Positions 26,110 through 35,048 of a stretch of 64,000 nt of DNA are shown here, in pieces. The DNA is from Vibrio coralliilyticus. GTDB lineage: Bacteria > Pseudomonadota > Gammaproteobacteria > Enterobacterales > Vibrionaceae. A program made the translations under genes and the position numbers. Within the stretch, counting starts at the first letter, position 1, and every line of letters starts with the position of its first letter. The stretch lies in NCBI RefSeq assembly GCF_024449095.1, contig NZ_CP024627.1, positions 1,860,001 through 1,924,000 on the forward strand, read 5' to 3'. The notes under the pieces were generated by a model. That model was not told the DNA's origin. It saw only the letters and a program-made list of their open reading frames with translations, and ran no database searches.

Positions 26110-27018
26110 TCACCCGCGTGCAGCAAGGTCTTTGCTGAATGCCTCTAATAAAAAGTCGATAAAGACCTTTTTACGCTTCGGCATGAGTTGCCTATCTGCG
26201 TAGACCAAACTCACAAGCACTTCTGGCATTTTATATTCAGGAAGCAGTTGAATAAGTCGCCCGCTGGCAAAGTGCTCCCGGCAAATGAATTCAGGTAATA
26301 CTGCGATGCCAAGCCCGTCCAGACAGGCTTTCAGACAGGCGGTAATGGTGTTGACTCGTAATCGGTGTGGCAGGTCAATTTGCAAGGAGTCTCCGTCTTC
26401 TGGAATCAGATGCCACTTAGGCAACCTCACCGCGCGGTTAAATACCTCAACCATTTGATGCGGTGGAATTAAGTCACGATGAGACTCAATTCCTCCGTGC
26501 TCCTCAAGGTACTCTGGGCTGGCAACCAATACACGCTGTGATTTCGTCAGTGGACGAGAAACCAAAGCAGAGTCTTCTAATTCACCAATTTGCGCGTACA
26601 AATCAATGCCTTCAGCGATGATGTCCACTTCTCGATTCGACAGTTCGAGGTTAATGGTGACGCTGGGGTATTCTTTGAGAAAAGCGTTGATGTATGAGCC
26701 CATGATTTGATGACCCAGCTCAACTGGTAACACCACATTTAATGGTCCGCGAATCAAATCCTGATTGGCAGACACTTCAAGCTCAGCCTGATTCATAATC
26801 TCCAGCATTTGCAGGCTGGATTGATAAAACCGCTCACCTTCCGGTGTTAACACTAAACTTCTCGTTGAACGCGTGATCAAGCGCACACCTAGATGCTTTT
26901 CCAGCTCAACTAACTTTCGGCTCACAGTTGACTTGGTCATATTCAGTGCATCCGCTGCATGAGTAAAACTCCCACAATCAACAACTTGTGCGAAAACAGC
27001 AATCGCATTCAAATCCAT
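26110..27018 (-). CDS. LysR-family regulator, divergent to emrAB
   Basis: The protein has 302 residues. An N-terminal HTH (FTHAADALNMTKSTVSRKLVELEKHLG) is followed by a linker helix and a two-lobe effector domain (about 90-295). The HTH variant with TKSTVSRK and the effector region resemble the DsdA/AaeR-like regulators that often flank efflux genes. It is divergently transcribed from emrA across a 114-bp gap with a candidate operator at 27101-27113. It probably controls emrAB and itself. Confidence 0.88.
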   Translation of the reverse strand: MDLNAIAVFAQVVDCGSFTHAADALNMTKSTVSRKLVELEKHLGVRLITRSTRSLVLTPEGERFYQSSLQMLEIMNQAELEVSANQDLIRGPLNVVLPVELGHQIMGSYINAFLKEYPSVTINLELSNREVDIIAEGIDLYAQIGELEDSALVSRPLTKSQRVLVASPEYLEEHGGIESHRDLIPPHQMVEVFNRAVRLPKWHLIPEDGDSLQIDLPHRLRVNTITACLKACLDGLGIAVLPEFICREHFASGRLIQLLPEYKMPEVLVSLVYADRQLMPKRKKVFIDFLLEAFSKDLAARG

Positions 27019-27100
27019 CTCATCACCTCACGCCTTCATTAGTTAAATTTTTGCAACAGTGTTTCTCTTTTTTCCTATCTTATCAATCAATCTAAATCAT

Positions 27101-27113
27101 TTACAATTTGTAA
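27101..27113. promoter_or_regulatory. Candidate LysR operator in the lysR-emrA gap
   Basis: TTACAATTTGTAA is a 13-bp perfect dyad (TTACAA-T-TTGTAA) lying between the divergent LysR gene and emrA, 19 bp before the emrA ATG. It fits the size and symmetry of LysR recognition sites. Confidence 0.35.
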
Positions 27114-27132
27114 CATCCGCCGAAGACGAAAA

Positions 27133-28206
27133 ATGAATACGAGAAAAATAATGACGAATACACATACCGAGACTAAGCCAGCAAAATCCAGAAAAGCCCC
27201 TCTTATAGCGACAGCCATTATGCTGTCACTAGGATTACTGGGCGGTGGGTACTGGTTTGGATACGGTCAGTACTTCGAATCCACCGACAACGCCTACCTT
27301 CAGGGAGAGATCACCACGATTAGCCCTAAAGTGGCTGGCTACATTGAACACTCTTTTGTCAATGACAACCAAAAAGTCAAAAAAGGCGATCTGTTAGTCC
27401 AAATTGACGACCGTGACTACCGCACTGCTCTCGAACAAGCGAAAGCACACCTCACCGTCACACAGTCCAGCGTAGAGAATTTAAAAGCACAGCAAACCTT
27501 GCAACAAAGCCAAATCCATCAAGCAGAAAGCCGCGTCGATTCAGCAAAAGCGGAATATGATCGCGCTGTTCAGCAAGTACAACGTTCACGCAGCCTTCTT
27601 AAACGCAACTACGCTTCGCAAGATGAAGTCGACAACATGCTGGCTCAACAAAAAGTCACTCAGGCCGAGCTGGATGAAGCGAAAGCGAGTCTGGTTGCTG
27701 CTCACGATCAGCTCACGGTCATCGATAGTGACATTAAACAAGCTCAGGCATCCATTGTTGAGTCTCAAACAGCCGTCGAGCAAGCTCAGCTCAACCTCGA
27801 CTACACCAAAATCTATGCGCCGGTAGATGGTATCGTGGGCAAGCGCAGTGTGCGTGAAGGTCTGTTGGTTCAAGCTGGTACACCATTAATGAGCTTGGTG
27901 CCGACGAGTGACGTCTGGATAGAAGCTAACTTCAAAGAGACTCAGTTGAGCGGCATTCATCAGGGACAAAAAGTTGAGATCGAGCTGGATGCCTTTCCAG
28001 GCCAACCATTAGAAGGTGTCGTAGACAGCTTTTCACCTGCCACTGGCGCTAAATTTGCGCTATTGCCTCCGGAGAACGCGACAGGTAACTTCACCAAGAT
28101 TGTTCAGCGCGTACCAGTTAAAATCACCATCCCCGACCAACAAGCATTGAAAGGCCGATTACTACCGGGGTTATCAGTTGTGGCAACCATTGATACCAGA
28201 GGTTAA
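27133..28206 (+). CDS. emrA: EmrA/HlyD-type membrane fusion protein
   Basis: The protein has 357 residues. A cytoplasmic stub and one membrane segment (about 24-46) precede the lipoyl half with STDNAYLQGEITTISPKVAGYI. A long alpha-helical hairpin (about 95-215, coiled coil with many Gln/Ala) follows, then the second lipoyl half (YAPVDGIVGKRSV) and a beta-barrel. It links the MFS pump to a TolC-like channel. ATG 27133 is used; an in-frame ATG at 27151 is equally possible. The gene is 3 bp upstream of emrB. Confidence 0.9.
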   Translation: MNTRKIMTNTHTETKPAKSRKAPLIATAIMLSLGLLGGGYWFGYGQYFESTDNAYLQGEITTISPKVAGYIEHSFVNDNQKVKKGDLLVQIDDRDYRTALEQAKAHLTVTQSSVENLKAQQTLQQSQIHQAESRVDSAKAEYDRAVQQVQRSRSLLKRNYASQDEVDNMLAQQKVTQAELDEAKASLVAAHDQLTVIDSDIKQAQASIVESQTAVEQAQLNLDYTKIYAPVDGIVGKRSVREGLLVQAGTPLMSLVPTSDVWIEANFKETQLSGIHQGQKVEIELDAFPGQPLEGVVDSFSPATGAKFALLPPENATGNFTKIVQRVPVKITIPDQQALKGRLLPGLSVVATIDTRG

Positions 28207-28209
28207 TCC

Positions 28210-29760
28210 ATGTCGGAAGCAACCTTAAACTCACCTGCCGTTCAAGAGAATGAAGTGTCAACACGCCACTGGATCGCTTTATTTGGTGGCTTGATCGGCG
28301 CCTTCATGGCTATTCTCGACATTCAGATCACCAACTCATCGCTGAAAGACATACAAGGTGCGTTGTCTGCGACTCTGGATGAGAGCTCATGGATTTCGAC
28401 ATCCTATTTAGTCGCGGAGATGACTGCTATCCCACTCAGTGGCTGGTTGTCTAAAGCCCTAGGCAAGCGTCGTTACCTGACTTGGACAACAGCAATCTTC
28501 ACACTGTCATCACTGCTTTGCTCTTTTTCATGGAACATGACCTCGATGATCGTATTCCGTGCAATGCAAGGGTTTAGTGGCGGTGCATTAATTCCTCTCG
28601 CCTTCTCTCTGGTTATTCAGCTACTGCCGATTAACAAGCGAGCCGTCGGTATGGCGTTGTTCGGTGTTACCGCTACGTTTGCTCCGTCCATCGGCCCAAC
28701 GTTTGGTGGCTGGCTGACAGAAAATCTTTCCTGGCATTACATCTTTTATATCAACATTCCACCAGCGCTTCTGGTGATTACAATGATTCGCTATGGTTTG
28801 GATGACGAGAAGCTAAATCTAAATACCCTCAAAAAAGCCGATTGGTTCGGCATTGCGACTATGGCGTTAGGCTTGGGTTGTCTCGAAGTAGTATTGGAAG
28901 AAGGAAACCGTGAAGAGTGGTTCAGCTCCAGCTTTATCATTACGCTAAGCATTATCTCTGCCGTGAGTTTAGTGTACTTCGTTATCAATGAGTTGCAGCA
29001 TAAGAAACCGCTAGTGAACTTGAGATTGCTGCGTGACGGGCAGTTTGCCATGTCGTGTATTGCTTATCTGATTTTGGGTATGGCTTTGCTAGGTTCAATC
29101 TATGTGCTGCCTCTGTACCTAACTCAGATCCAGCAATACAACGCGATGGAGATTGGTGAAGTCCTGATGTGGATGGGCTTTCCTCAGCTCTTGATCTTTC
29201 CGCTGGTTCCGAAGCTGACTCAAATCATCAAACCTAAGTACTTAGTTACCTTTGGCTTCGCGATGTTCGGCTTGAGTTGCTATGTTAATACTCACATGAC
29301 GATAGATTTTGGTGGTCACCAGTTGATTCTGTCGATGATTCTACGTGCTATTGGCAGCCCGTTCATTATGGTGCCGTTATCTCTGGTCGCGATGAAAAAC
29401 ATCAGCAAGCTAGACACTCCAGATGCCTCAACACTGACCAATGTTATGCGTAACCTTGGCGGTGCTTTTAGTATTGCTATCATTGCGACCTTGCTCGACA
29501 ACAAGACCCGTGAACACCTCGCACATATTAAAGAATCTCTGCCGTCGGTGAGTACATTAGGTTGGGACACGCTGCACCAGCAGCAAGCCTTCTTTATGCA
29601 ATCTGGAAGTGACGCCGCAACAGCCATGATGCAAGCTGAAGCCAGTTTACTCAGTACCATGCAACGCGACGCCGCGATCATGGCCTACAACGATGTCTTC
29701 TTGATGATGACCGCTTTTCTGGCGTTAGCAGCGGTACTCATTCTTAATATGAAGAACTAA
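28210..29760 (+). CDS. emrB: EmrB-type DHA2 major facilitator drug exporter
   Basis: The transporter has 516 residues and about 14 membrane helices, as expected for the DHA2 family. Motif A-like WLSKALGKRRYLT, motif C-like GVTATFAPSIGPTFGGW and the N-terminal FMAILDIQITNSSLKDI are typical of EmrB. It should export hydrophobic compounds in exchange for protons, together with EmrA. The LysR gene upstream is the probable regulator. The final helix ends LILNMKN. Confidence 0.92.
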   Translation: MSEATLNSPAVQENEVSTRHWIALFGGLIGAFMAILDIQITNSSLKDIQGALSATLDESSWISTSYLVAEMTAIPLSGWLSKALGKRRYLTWTTAIFTLSSLLCSFSWNMTSMIVFRAMQGFSGGALIPLAFSLVIQLLPINKRAVGMALFGVTATFAPSIGPTFGGWLTENLSWHYIFYINIPPALLVITMIRYGLDDEKLNLNTLKKADWFGIATMALGLGCLEVVLEEGNREEWFSSSFIITLSIISAVSLVYFVINELQHKKPLVNLRLLRDGQFAMSCIAYLILGMALLGSIYVLPLYLTQIQQYNAMEIGEVLMWMGFPQLLIFPLVPKLTQIIKPKYLVTFGFAMFGLSCYVNTHMTIDFGGHQLILSMILRAIGSPFIMVPLSLVAMKNISKLDTPDASTLTNVMRNLGGAFSIAIIATLLDNKTREHLAHIKESLPSVSTLGWDTLHQQQAFFMQSGSDAATAMMQAEASLLSTMQRDAAIMAYNDVFLMMTAFLALAAVLILNMKN

Positions 29761-29793
29761 ATTCATAGCGAAGGTACAAATCTGGGCACGACG

Positions 29794-30129
29794 TTACCAA
29801 GTCACTTCACGCCCATTTTCCACCACGAAGCCTGAACTTAGAATCGTTGTCATAACCAATACGTTTTTGGGCTCGACAGAAAAACTTTCTGATAAGGCTT
29901 TTGCCAACCCCAGCTGTAGCGCGCTCACTGACTTTTCTGACCAGACTGACGGCAAACAAAGATTCGCAATGATTGAGTACGACTTCCCCTCTTGCCACTC
30001 AGCCCGAACAAAATTAATGGTCATATCTGTGGTAGGCTGCTCAGACAAACTGCCCCAGCGCTCAATAACTTCACCGGTCTCTGCTTTGCAAACCAAATCC
30101 GACGAGATTGTACAGTGTGCTATTGGCAT
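29794..30129 (-). CDS. Tautomerase/MIF-superfamily protein
   Basis: From ATG 30129 the protein has 111 residues and begins MPIAHCTI. After removal of Met, Pro would be N-terminal, the catalytic residue of tautomerases. The start is preferred over an upstream in-frame codon at 30171, which lies inside the preceding gene. The tautomerase fold is suggested by the strand after Pro and LAKALSESFSVEPKNVLVMTT. The substrate is unknown. The start is one base past the DUF4345 stop, so the two form an operon. Confidence 0.72.
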   Translation of the reverse strand: MPIAHCTISSDLVCKAETGEVIERWGSLSEQPTTDMTINFVRAEWQEGKSYSIIANLCLPSVWSEKSVSALQLGLAKALSESFSVEPKNVLVMTTILSSGFVVENGREVTW

Positions 30130-30130
30130 A

Positions 30131-30514
30131 TCAGTCCCCTGTTTTTTCCGATTTAAACAGATATAGGGCAAGCAGCGACACTCCCACCTCTAACATGAGA
30201 TAGAAATGCATTGTACTGTTTGTTTCACCATCGCTTACCAAGCCGATGATTCTCCCTGTCGCCATACTCCCATTGACAAAAATCACGGCCAACAAGCCTG
30301 TACTGTGTGTTGACGTTTTTTGTGAAAGTAGGAATAGGACAAGTGCGACACCGACAGACATACCCCCATAGGTTGCCCGCATATCAACCAGCATGGATGC
30401 AGAAGTCGCATATCCACCAGTCGCATGGCTAAGCATACTGTTCGGAGCAATAGCGAACGCCAGACCATAGAAAAAGAATACGACAGAAGTCAGTAGAATA
30501 AGGCCTTTTGACAT
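30131..30514 (-). CDS. DUF4345 membrane protein
   Basis: The protein has 127 residues with four predicted membrane helices (about 5-22, 45-65, 72-90, 103-121). The pattern GLAFAIAPNSML ... DMRATYGGMSVGVALVLFLLS ... GRIIGLVSDG is characteristic of DUF4345, a small inner-membrane family of unknown function. It is first in a two-gene operon with the tautomerase. Confidence 0.78.
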   Translation of the reverse strand: MSKGLILLTSVVFFFYGLAFAIAPNSMLSHATGGYATSASMLVDMRATYGGMSVGVALVLFLLSQKTSTHSTGLLAVIFVNGSMATGRIIGLVSDGETNSTMHFYLMLEVGVSLLALYLFKSEKTGD

Positions 30515-30658
30515 TGGGAAGATTCCTCTACCTGTAGATCACTAGTTTGGCTTAACCTGAGCGAGCTTGAGATATGAGTGTAGCTCACCGTTTTTGTATT
30601 CGATGATGGAAGAGGTAACAAAGCCTTAGCTTGATTCATAGTTCCCCCTCTCAAGTCG

Positions 30659-31054
30659 CTAACAAAGATGATGATTCACTCGTTTGAATTCTTCTATCGC
30701 TCGCTTATCTGCCTCAATCGAAACTGAATCTGATTCAAGCTTTTCCCAACTTACGCTCTCTGCTTCCAATGCTTTAATCTCACCTTGCCACTCACTAACT
30801 ACGTAATAATGCAAAAGCTGTAACTCAGAGGTGGGATGGTAAAGAGAACACAAGTAATGATACTTATTGGCGGTAAGATCCAATTCTTCTTTTAGCTCAC
30901 GGCACAGGGCATGTGGCTGAGTTTCGCCATCTTCTATATGTCCACCGGGAATACAGGTCAAGCCAGGGTCACTCGCTTTATGTATCGATCTCTTTTCAAG
31001 AAGTATCTGGTTGTTATCTACTAAAAGAAATGACACACATTCAAAAGGCTGCAT
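30659..31054 (-). CDS. Nudix hydrolase
   Basis: The protein has 131 residues with a complete Nudix box: GGHIEDGETQ, then seven residues, then RELKEELDL (GX5EX7REUXEE). The fold and length fit small MutT-like nucleotide pyrophosphatases. The true substrate (oxidised dNTP, sugar nucleotide or other) cannot be told. It is a single gene. The upstream deformylase gene ends 36 bp before its start on the same strand. Confidence 0.88.
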   Translation of the reverse strand: MQPFECVSFLLVDNNQILLEKRSIHKASDPGLTCIPGGHIEDGETQPHALCRELKEELDLTANKYHYLCSLYHPTSELQLLHYYVVSEWQGEIKALEAESVSWEKLESDSVSIEADKRAIEEFKRVNHHLC

Positions 31055-31089
31055 TAATTACACTCCCTGTATTTATCATTTTGTCATGT

Positions 31090-31596
31090 TTAGCTTGCCA
31101 TTGTTTTGATGTGTTTTTTTACTTTTTTCAATGCCATACGCTGCTTTAATGGAGAAAGATAGTCGATAAACAGATTACCTGCCAAGTGATCGATTTCATG
31201 CTGCATGACAATCGCAAGAAAATCATCACTTTCAATCCTCACAGGTTCGCCGTGTCTATCTAGAGCTTCAACGACAACGGATGTGTAACGCTCAACATCA
31301 GCATAATAATCCGGGACGGATAAACACCCTTCTTGTCCCATCGCTCGATTCTTACCCTCTACTACTTCTGGATTCACTAATATCAGTGGCTGATCTCGGC
31401 TCTCCGACAGATCAATAATCACGATAGCCTCACGGTGGCCCACTTGAGTTGCCGCCAAACCAATTCCATTACTTGTCGCGTAGAGCGTTTCCAGCATGTC
31501 ATCGATTAGGGTCTGAACGGATTGAATGTCCGATACTTTTTCAGCTTTTATCTTTAGCTTTGGGTCTGGTGCGGTAAGAATCTTTAAAACAGCCAT
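31090..31596 (-). CDS. def: Peptide deformylase, additional copy
   Basis: The enzyme has 168 residues. Motif 1 is GIGLAATQVG, motif 2 EGCLSVP (Cys ligand) and motif 3 QHEIDHL (two His ligands and the catalytic Glu). It removes the formyl group from nascent proteins. The housekeeping def in Vibrio is paired with fmt, and this one is not, so it is probably a second copy. It starts MAVLKILTAPDPKLK. The ribosome binding site is AAGGAACC. Confidence 0.92.
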   Translation of the reverse strand: MAVLKILTAPDPKLKIKAEKVSDIQSVQTLIDDMLETLYATSNGIGLAATQVGHREAIVIIDLSESRDQPLILVNPEVVEGKNRAMGQEGCLSVPDYYADVERYTSVVVEALDRHGEPVRIESDDFLAIVMQHEIDHLAGNLFIDYLSPLKQRMALKKVKKHIKTMAS

Positions 31597-31680
31597 TAGG
31601 TTCCTTATATGAAAATTAAATTGCGTAAATAACCTATCACTTAGGCTATATAAGTCACTGTAAATAATGAATATATACGG

Positions 31681-31711
31681 AAACGCTCAAAGTTATTAGC
31701 TTTGAGCGTTT
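31681..31711. terminator. Inverted repeat between GNAT and deformylase genes
   Basis: AAACGCTCAAAG pairs perfectly with CTTTGAGCGTTT around seven bases. It serves as terminator of the GNAT gene on the minus strand. Confidence 0.75.
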
Positions 31712-31744
31712 CTTCTAACAGATTGAGTGACGACAAACCGAGAC

Positions 31745-32176
31745 TTAGAGCGTCATATGCAAAATTGGAAATGGTTTTCCCATATCATCAACAGGCGAGC
31801 GCGACTCAACATGGAACCCCATGTGTTTATAAAAGTCGACCGCCATTGGGTTTTGCTCATTCACATCTACTTTGTTTACACCGAGATGTTCAATGGCATA
31901 TTGCAATAATGCTTTCCCTATTCCCTTGCCTCTCGCGGCGTCTAACACAAATAGCATTTCTACTTTTGCTTCATGAACACCCACAAAGCCGAGAATATTG
32001 CCGGTTTCGTTTTTTATACACTTCAGTGTGACGGCCGGAAAAGCTTGTTCAATGATAATAGGTTTAAAAAACTCAATATCTTCTTCTGTTATGAAGTCAT
32101 GAGTCGCTCGGACTGAGTTTTCCCAAACATCCAGCATCTCTGCGAAATTTTCAGGAAGCACATTTTCTACATTCAT
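31745..32176 (-). CDS. GNAT acetyltransferase, YjaB-like
   Basis: The protein has 143 residues. The acetyl-CoA site is DAARGKGIGKALL, and the C-terminal pattern VNEQNPMAVDFYKHMGF plus SPVDDMGKPFPILH matches E. coli YjaB closely. The N-terminal SVRATHDFI is also shared. Substrate unknown. It is monocistronic. Confidence 0.85.
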   Translation of the reverse strand: MNVENVLPENFAEMLDVWENSVRATHDFITEEDIEFFKPIIIEQAFPAVTLKCIKNETGNILGFVGVHEAKVEMLFVLDAARGKGIGKALLQYAIEHLGVNKVDVNEQNPMAVDFYKHMGFHVESRSPVDDMGKPFPILHMTL

Positions 32177-32281
32177 AATGAGTCACTTAATTCGTAAGTT
32201 TTATCCATGTGCAGCCGCGAATGCGGATCCTAGCAACCGAAAGGAACAATGTATAGATTGAAGAAAAGAAATAACAGGATG

Positions 32282-32673
32282 CTAACGATTCGCTTCCAAG
32301 TTCAACCCAAGTTCACTTTGCTTACGTTTACTCAAACCTGACGCCACCAACCGATAAGACTCGCGCAAGTAGTACTCTAGTTCTTCATCGAGTTCACCCG
32401 ACGTTTCTACTTGCTGAATCCATTTCATTCCTCGTTCGCAAAATAAGGCGCAGGAATATACCCGTCATGCTCGCTGAGAAAATCAAAATTTAGCGGGGAG
32501 GTTTTAAACGTAAAGGCGGGTTTGTCCGATTTGCCCCAACCGCCTACGGCAAATACCTTTCCTCCCACCTTCCAAACATGAGAATCCCCCCATTGCACGA
32601 TATGGGTAGTCGCGGGAAGCTCAGAACAAAACTGATTAAACTGCTCGTAAGTCATACTTATCTCTTCAGTCAC
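32282..32673 (-). pseudogene. MmcQ/YjbR-family protein, frameshifted
   Basis: The first frame (32673 down to 32425) encodes a MmcQ/YjbR N-terminus (FCSELPATTHIVQWGDSHVWKVGGKVFAV) and stops after PYFANEE. The family continues with a RGxKW motif. One base off, the sequence reads RGMKWIQQVE and then a helix ending KRKQSELGLN with a stop at 32282, completing a normal-length protein of about 120 residues. A one-base deletion near 32430, or a sequencing error, explains this. The start may be ATG 32673 or 32655. Family members are DNA-binding-fold proteins of unknown role. Confidence 0.78.
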
Positions 32674-32861
32674 TTATAGATTGAGGTTAACGAGAGCTTA
32701 GCGCATCAAGAACAAATCGTGATCGTTGCTCAACGCTACCTGTCGGTACTTCCGTTAAGGTGTAGCCAAACAATTGAGACTTAGCGAAAAACTAATGGTA
32801 CAGCAATGATGTGATATTAAGAAAGAAGTGAGATTTGAGAAGAGCTACCTTGAAGAGTTTA

Positions 32862-32883
32862 GGCGGGATAATTCTATCCCGCC
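32862..32883 (-). terminator. Hairpin after the LamB-like porin gene
   Basis: GGCGGGATA pairs perfectly with TATCCCGCC around ATTC, 32 bases after the porin stop codon on the minus strand. There is no long T-run. Confidence 0.65.
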
Positions 32884-32914
32884 CAGCAAGAAAAATCAGT
32901 CGATTACGAAGCGC

Positions 32915-34117
32915 TTACCACCAAGCTTCTACCTGCATACCGACACTGATTTCTGTGTCCTTACCTGTACCAAAAGCATTATCATTTTCTGCATCATTCA
33001 GATAAGTAGCAAATACGCGAATCTCAGGTCGAGACCAAAAACCCGCTTTAGGTACCCAAGCCTGTGCAACAGTAAACTTACTACCTGCACTATCTATGTT
33101 ATTAATCTTTTCTGAGAAACCACCAATTTCTAGAATGGTACGCATTCTATCTGTCCATTTGTATAGCGGACGAACTACCACGCTGAGTGTGGAATCATCC
33201 GTCGCAGTACCATCCACATCTGTGGCTGCGGCATAACGGATAGAGTGACCAAATTCAATTTTGTCTCCAACAGAAATAACACCCCAGTTGATCAGGCGGT
33301 AACCTTTCGCATCGTTGTTTGCAGCGTCACGCACCAGACCATTACCATGACCAAATGTCGTCATTTGCTCCGCGTAACCAGAGTTCGCTAACTGTAGGAT
33401 TGTTTTGTTGAAACCATTGTCCAGTGATTGTTGAAGGCTTGCCGTAAACATCAGGCTGTTGTCGGCATCCAGTGATTGACCACTACGTTCGTTACCCGCG
33501 TGATAATCCAAGCCCACTTCCAGATCTGCATTTTCCCACATTGGGATACCAGCGTATCGAACATCGGCAATAACAGCCGTCGTTTCCTGACCATCATCTA
33601 AGTCACCAGCCACAGTATCTTGTAGAAGCGCAACGGACAGCTTACCCGGCCCCATATTAATGTGTTCAACACCACCACCGATACCGCTGACGTCCCAGTA
33701 GTAGTTATCTACGATATGAACGTCGTGACGTTGGTAGTAACGCTCACCCGCCCAGATAGTAATGTCTTTATCTTCAAATAAACCTGTTGCCTGAACGTTC
33801 AACTGTGCTAACTCAACACTGCGATCTTTGGAGTTTTCATCTTGCCCTTCCCAGTATTTAAGCATCGAGTCAACCACAAAGGAGACTTCGTCTTCTGCAT
33901 AGACTTCTTTTTTCAGGCCAAACTCACCATACAGATCATCTTCGTTACCAAGACGACCGACCTTGTTCACTTCCCATTTGCTGTTAGAACCGCCCTCATT
34001 ACTTAGCCCGACTCCACCACGCATGTAGCCGTAAAATTCGACGGGAGAAGTGGCGGCTAATGTGCTGGTTGATAGAATGGCAACAGAAAGTGCACTGGCA
34101 ATAGGTAATAGTTTCAT
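32915..34117 (-). CDS. LamB-family maltoporin-like outer-membrane channel
   Basis: The porin has 400 residues. A signal peptide ends after residue 21 (TLA before ATSPVEF). The mature start VEFYGYMRGGVGLS is typical of LamB/ScrY sugar porins. Aromatic slide residues, ERYYQRHDVHIVDNYYWD, and the terminal strand ending in Trp fit an 18-stranded barrel. It should pass oligosaccharides. No sugar-use genes are adjacent, so the sugar is unknown. A striking tandem dyad at 34180-34207 in its upstream region may be the operator of a specific regulator. Confidence 0.88.
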   Translation of the reverse strand: MKLLPIASALSVAILSTSTLAATSPVEFYGYMRGGVGLSNEGGSNSKWEVNKVGRLGNEDDLYGEFGLKKEVYAEDEVSFVVDSMLKYWEGQDENSKDRSVELAQLNVQATGLFEDKDITIWAGERYYQRHDVHIVDNYYWDVSGIGGGVEHINMGPGKLSVALLQDTVAGDLDDGQETTAVIADVRYAGIPMWENADLEVGLDYHAGNERSGQSLDADNSLMFTASLQQSLDNGFNKTILQLANSGYAEQMTTFGHGNGLVRDAANNDAKGYRLINWGVISVGDKIEFGHSIRYAAATDVDGTATDDSTLSVVVRPLYKWTDRMRTILEIGGFSEKINNIDSAGSKFTVAQAWVPKAGFWSRPEIRVFATYLNDAENDNAFGTGKDTEISVGMQVEAWW

Positions 34118-34179
34118 AATTCTTTCCTTGTAGCGTAAAGCTCAATTGATTCACTCAAGTTTGTATATTTTATGATTTA

Positions 34180-34207
34180 TGGGAACAATCCCATGGGACC
34201 GATCCCA
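34180..34207. promoter_or_regulatory. Tandem 14-bp dyads upstream of the porin gene
   Basis: Two adjacent copies, TGGGAACAATCCCA and TGGGACCGATCCCA, each a palindrome with TGGGA/TCCCA arms, abut exactly, 63 bp before the porin ATG. The arrangement looks like a double operator for a dimeric regulator, for example of the LacI type. Confidence 0.55.
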
Positions 34208-34433
34208 TCCTGGAGTGATAATTTAATCAAGGAAAGCAATCAGCACGATTATTGTGATCGGCATAACTATTAGTCTTATTAATAAGTGAGCTAGTTATCG
34301 GTTTGACAATAGAGCGGCTGAATAAGAAAACCGCTCAATTTCATTCAAAGAGAAATAGAGGACAATGGAGAAAACAAGTAGAAAAACCAATTAAGCATTG
34401 ATTTTAAATAGAAAAGTTTAAAGCAAGTGAATA

Positions 34434-34952
34434 CTATTTGTGCTCAACAAAAATAAGCCGGTTCGTGTCAAACCCTTTCTCTTTGGCCATAGCAACAAAC
34501 TTGTTGATGACATCTTGCTCTACTGAAGCGGTGCGAGCTAACAACCATAGGTAATTATTATTAGGCCCAGACACAAAGGCGTAATCGTAATTTTCTTTCT
34601 CAAGCTCAAAAACAATGTATGAGCCATAAAATGGCCCAAAGAATGACACTTTTAGATAGCCTTGAGCTGCGCTTCGAACAAAATACGCCTTGCCTTCCGC
34701 TTCTTTCCATTCGCTAAGCTCTTCGGAAAAACCGCGGTTAATCACTTTAATACCCCCATCATGCTTTAAGCGATACTCTGCGGTAACTTGGCTAAGCCCT
34801 TTCTCGAAAGAATGATCGAGCCTTGCAATCTCATACCATTTTCCCAAATACCTATCGATATTAAAGCCTTGGACAGGTTTCACATCTTTCGGCATTCCTA
34901 AACAGCCGCTGATAAAAAGTACCGCTAGCAAAAAAATTACTCTGTTCATCAT
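34434..34952 (-). CDS. blc: Bacterial lipocalin (Blc/VlpA-like) lipoprotein
   Basis: The protein has 172 residues. The lipobox ISGC gives lipidated Cys17. The lipocalin signature is YLGKWYEIARLDHSFEKGL, then VINRGF and YAFVSGPNNNYLWLLAR. It would sit at the inner face of the outer membrane and bind fatty acids or lysophospholipids. Vibrio lipocalin genes of this kind are often carried on integron cassettes. Here it lies upstream of an integron integrase in the expected cassette orientation but without a recognisable attC. Confidence 0.92.
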   Translation of the reverse strand: MMNRVIFLLAVLFISGCLGMPKDVKPVQGFNIDRYLGKWYEIARLDHSFEKGLSQVTAEYRLKHDGGIKVINRGFSEELSEWKEAEGKAYFVRSAAQGYLKVSFFGPFYGSYIVFELEKENYDYAFVSGPNNNYLWLLARTASVEQDVINKFVAMAKEKGFDTNRLIFVEHK

Positions 34953-35048
34953 ATCTCGCAGTCGTTTATAACCTTGTTGTAAAAATCACAAACCTTTTAG
35001 TGCCAATAAAGGATCACTTAGATATGAAAGGGAATAGGATTAAAAAGT

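Noticed and set aside
30550..30668. Imperfect inverted repeat (AGCGAGCTTGAGA and TCTCAAGTCGCT) that looked like an attC site beside the Nudix gene
   Set aside because: The outer ends do not form the RYYYAAC/GTTRRRY pair, and a 12-bp repeat with a bulge at this spacing is expected by chance in 64 kb.
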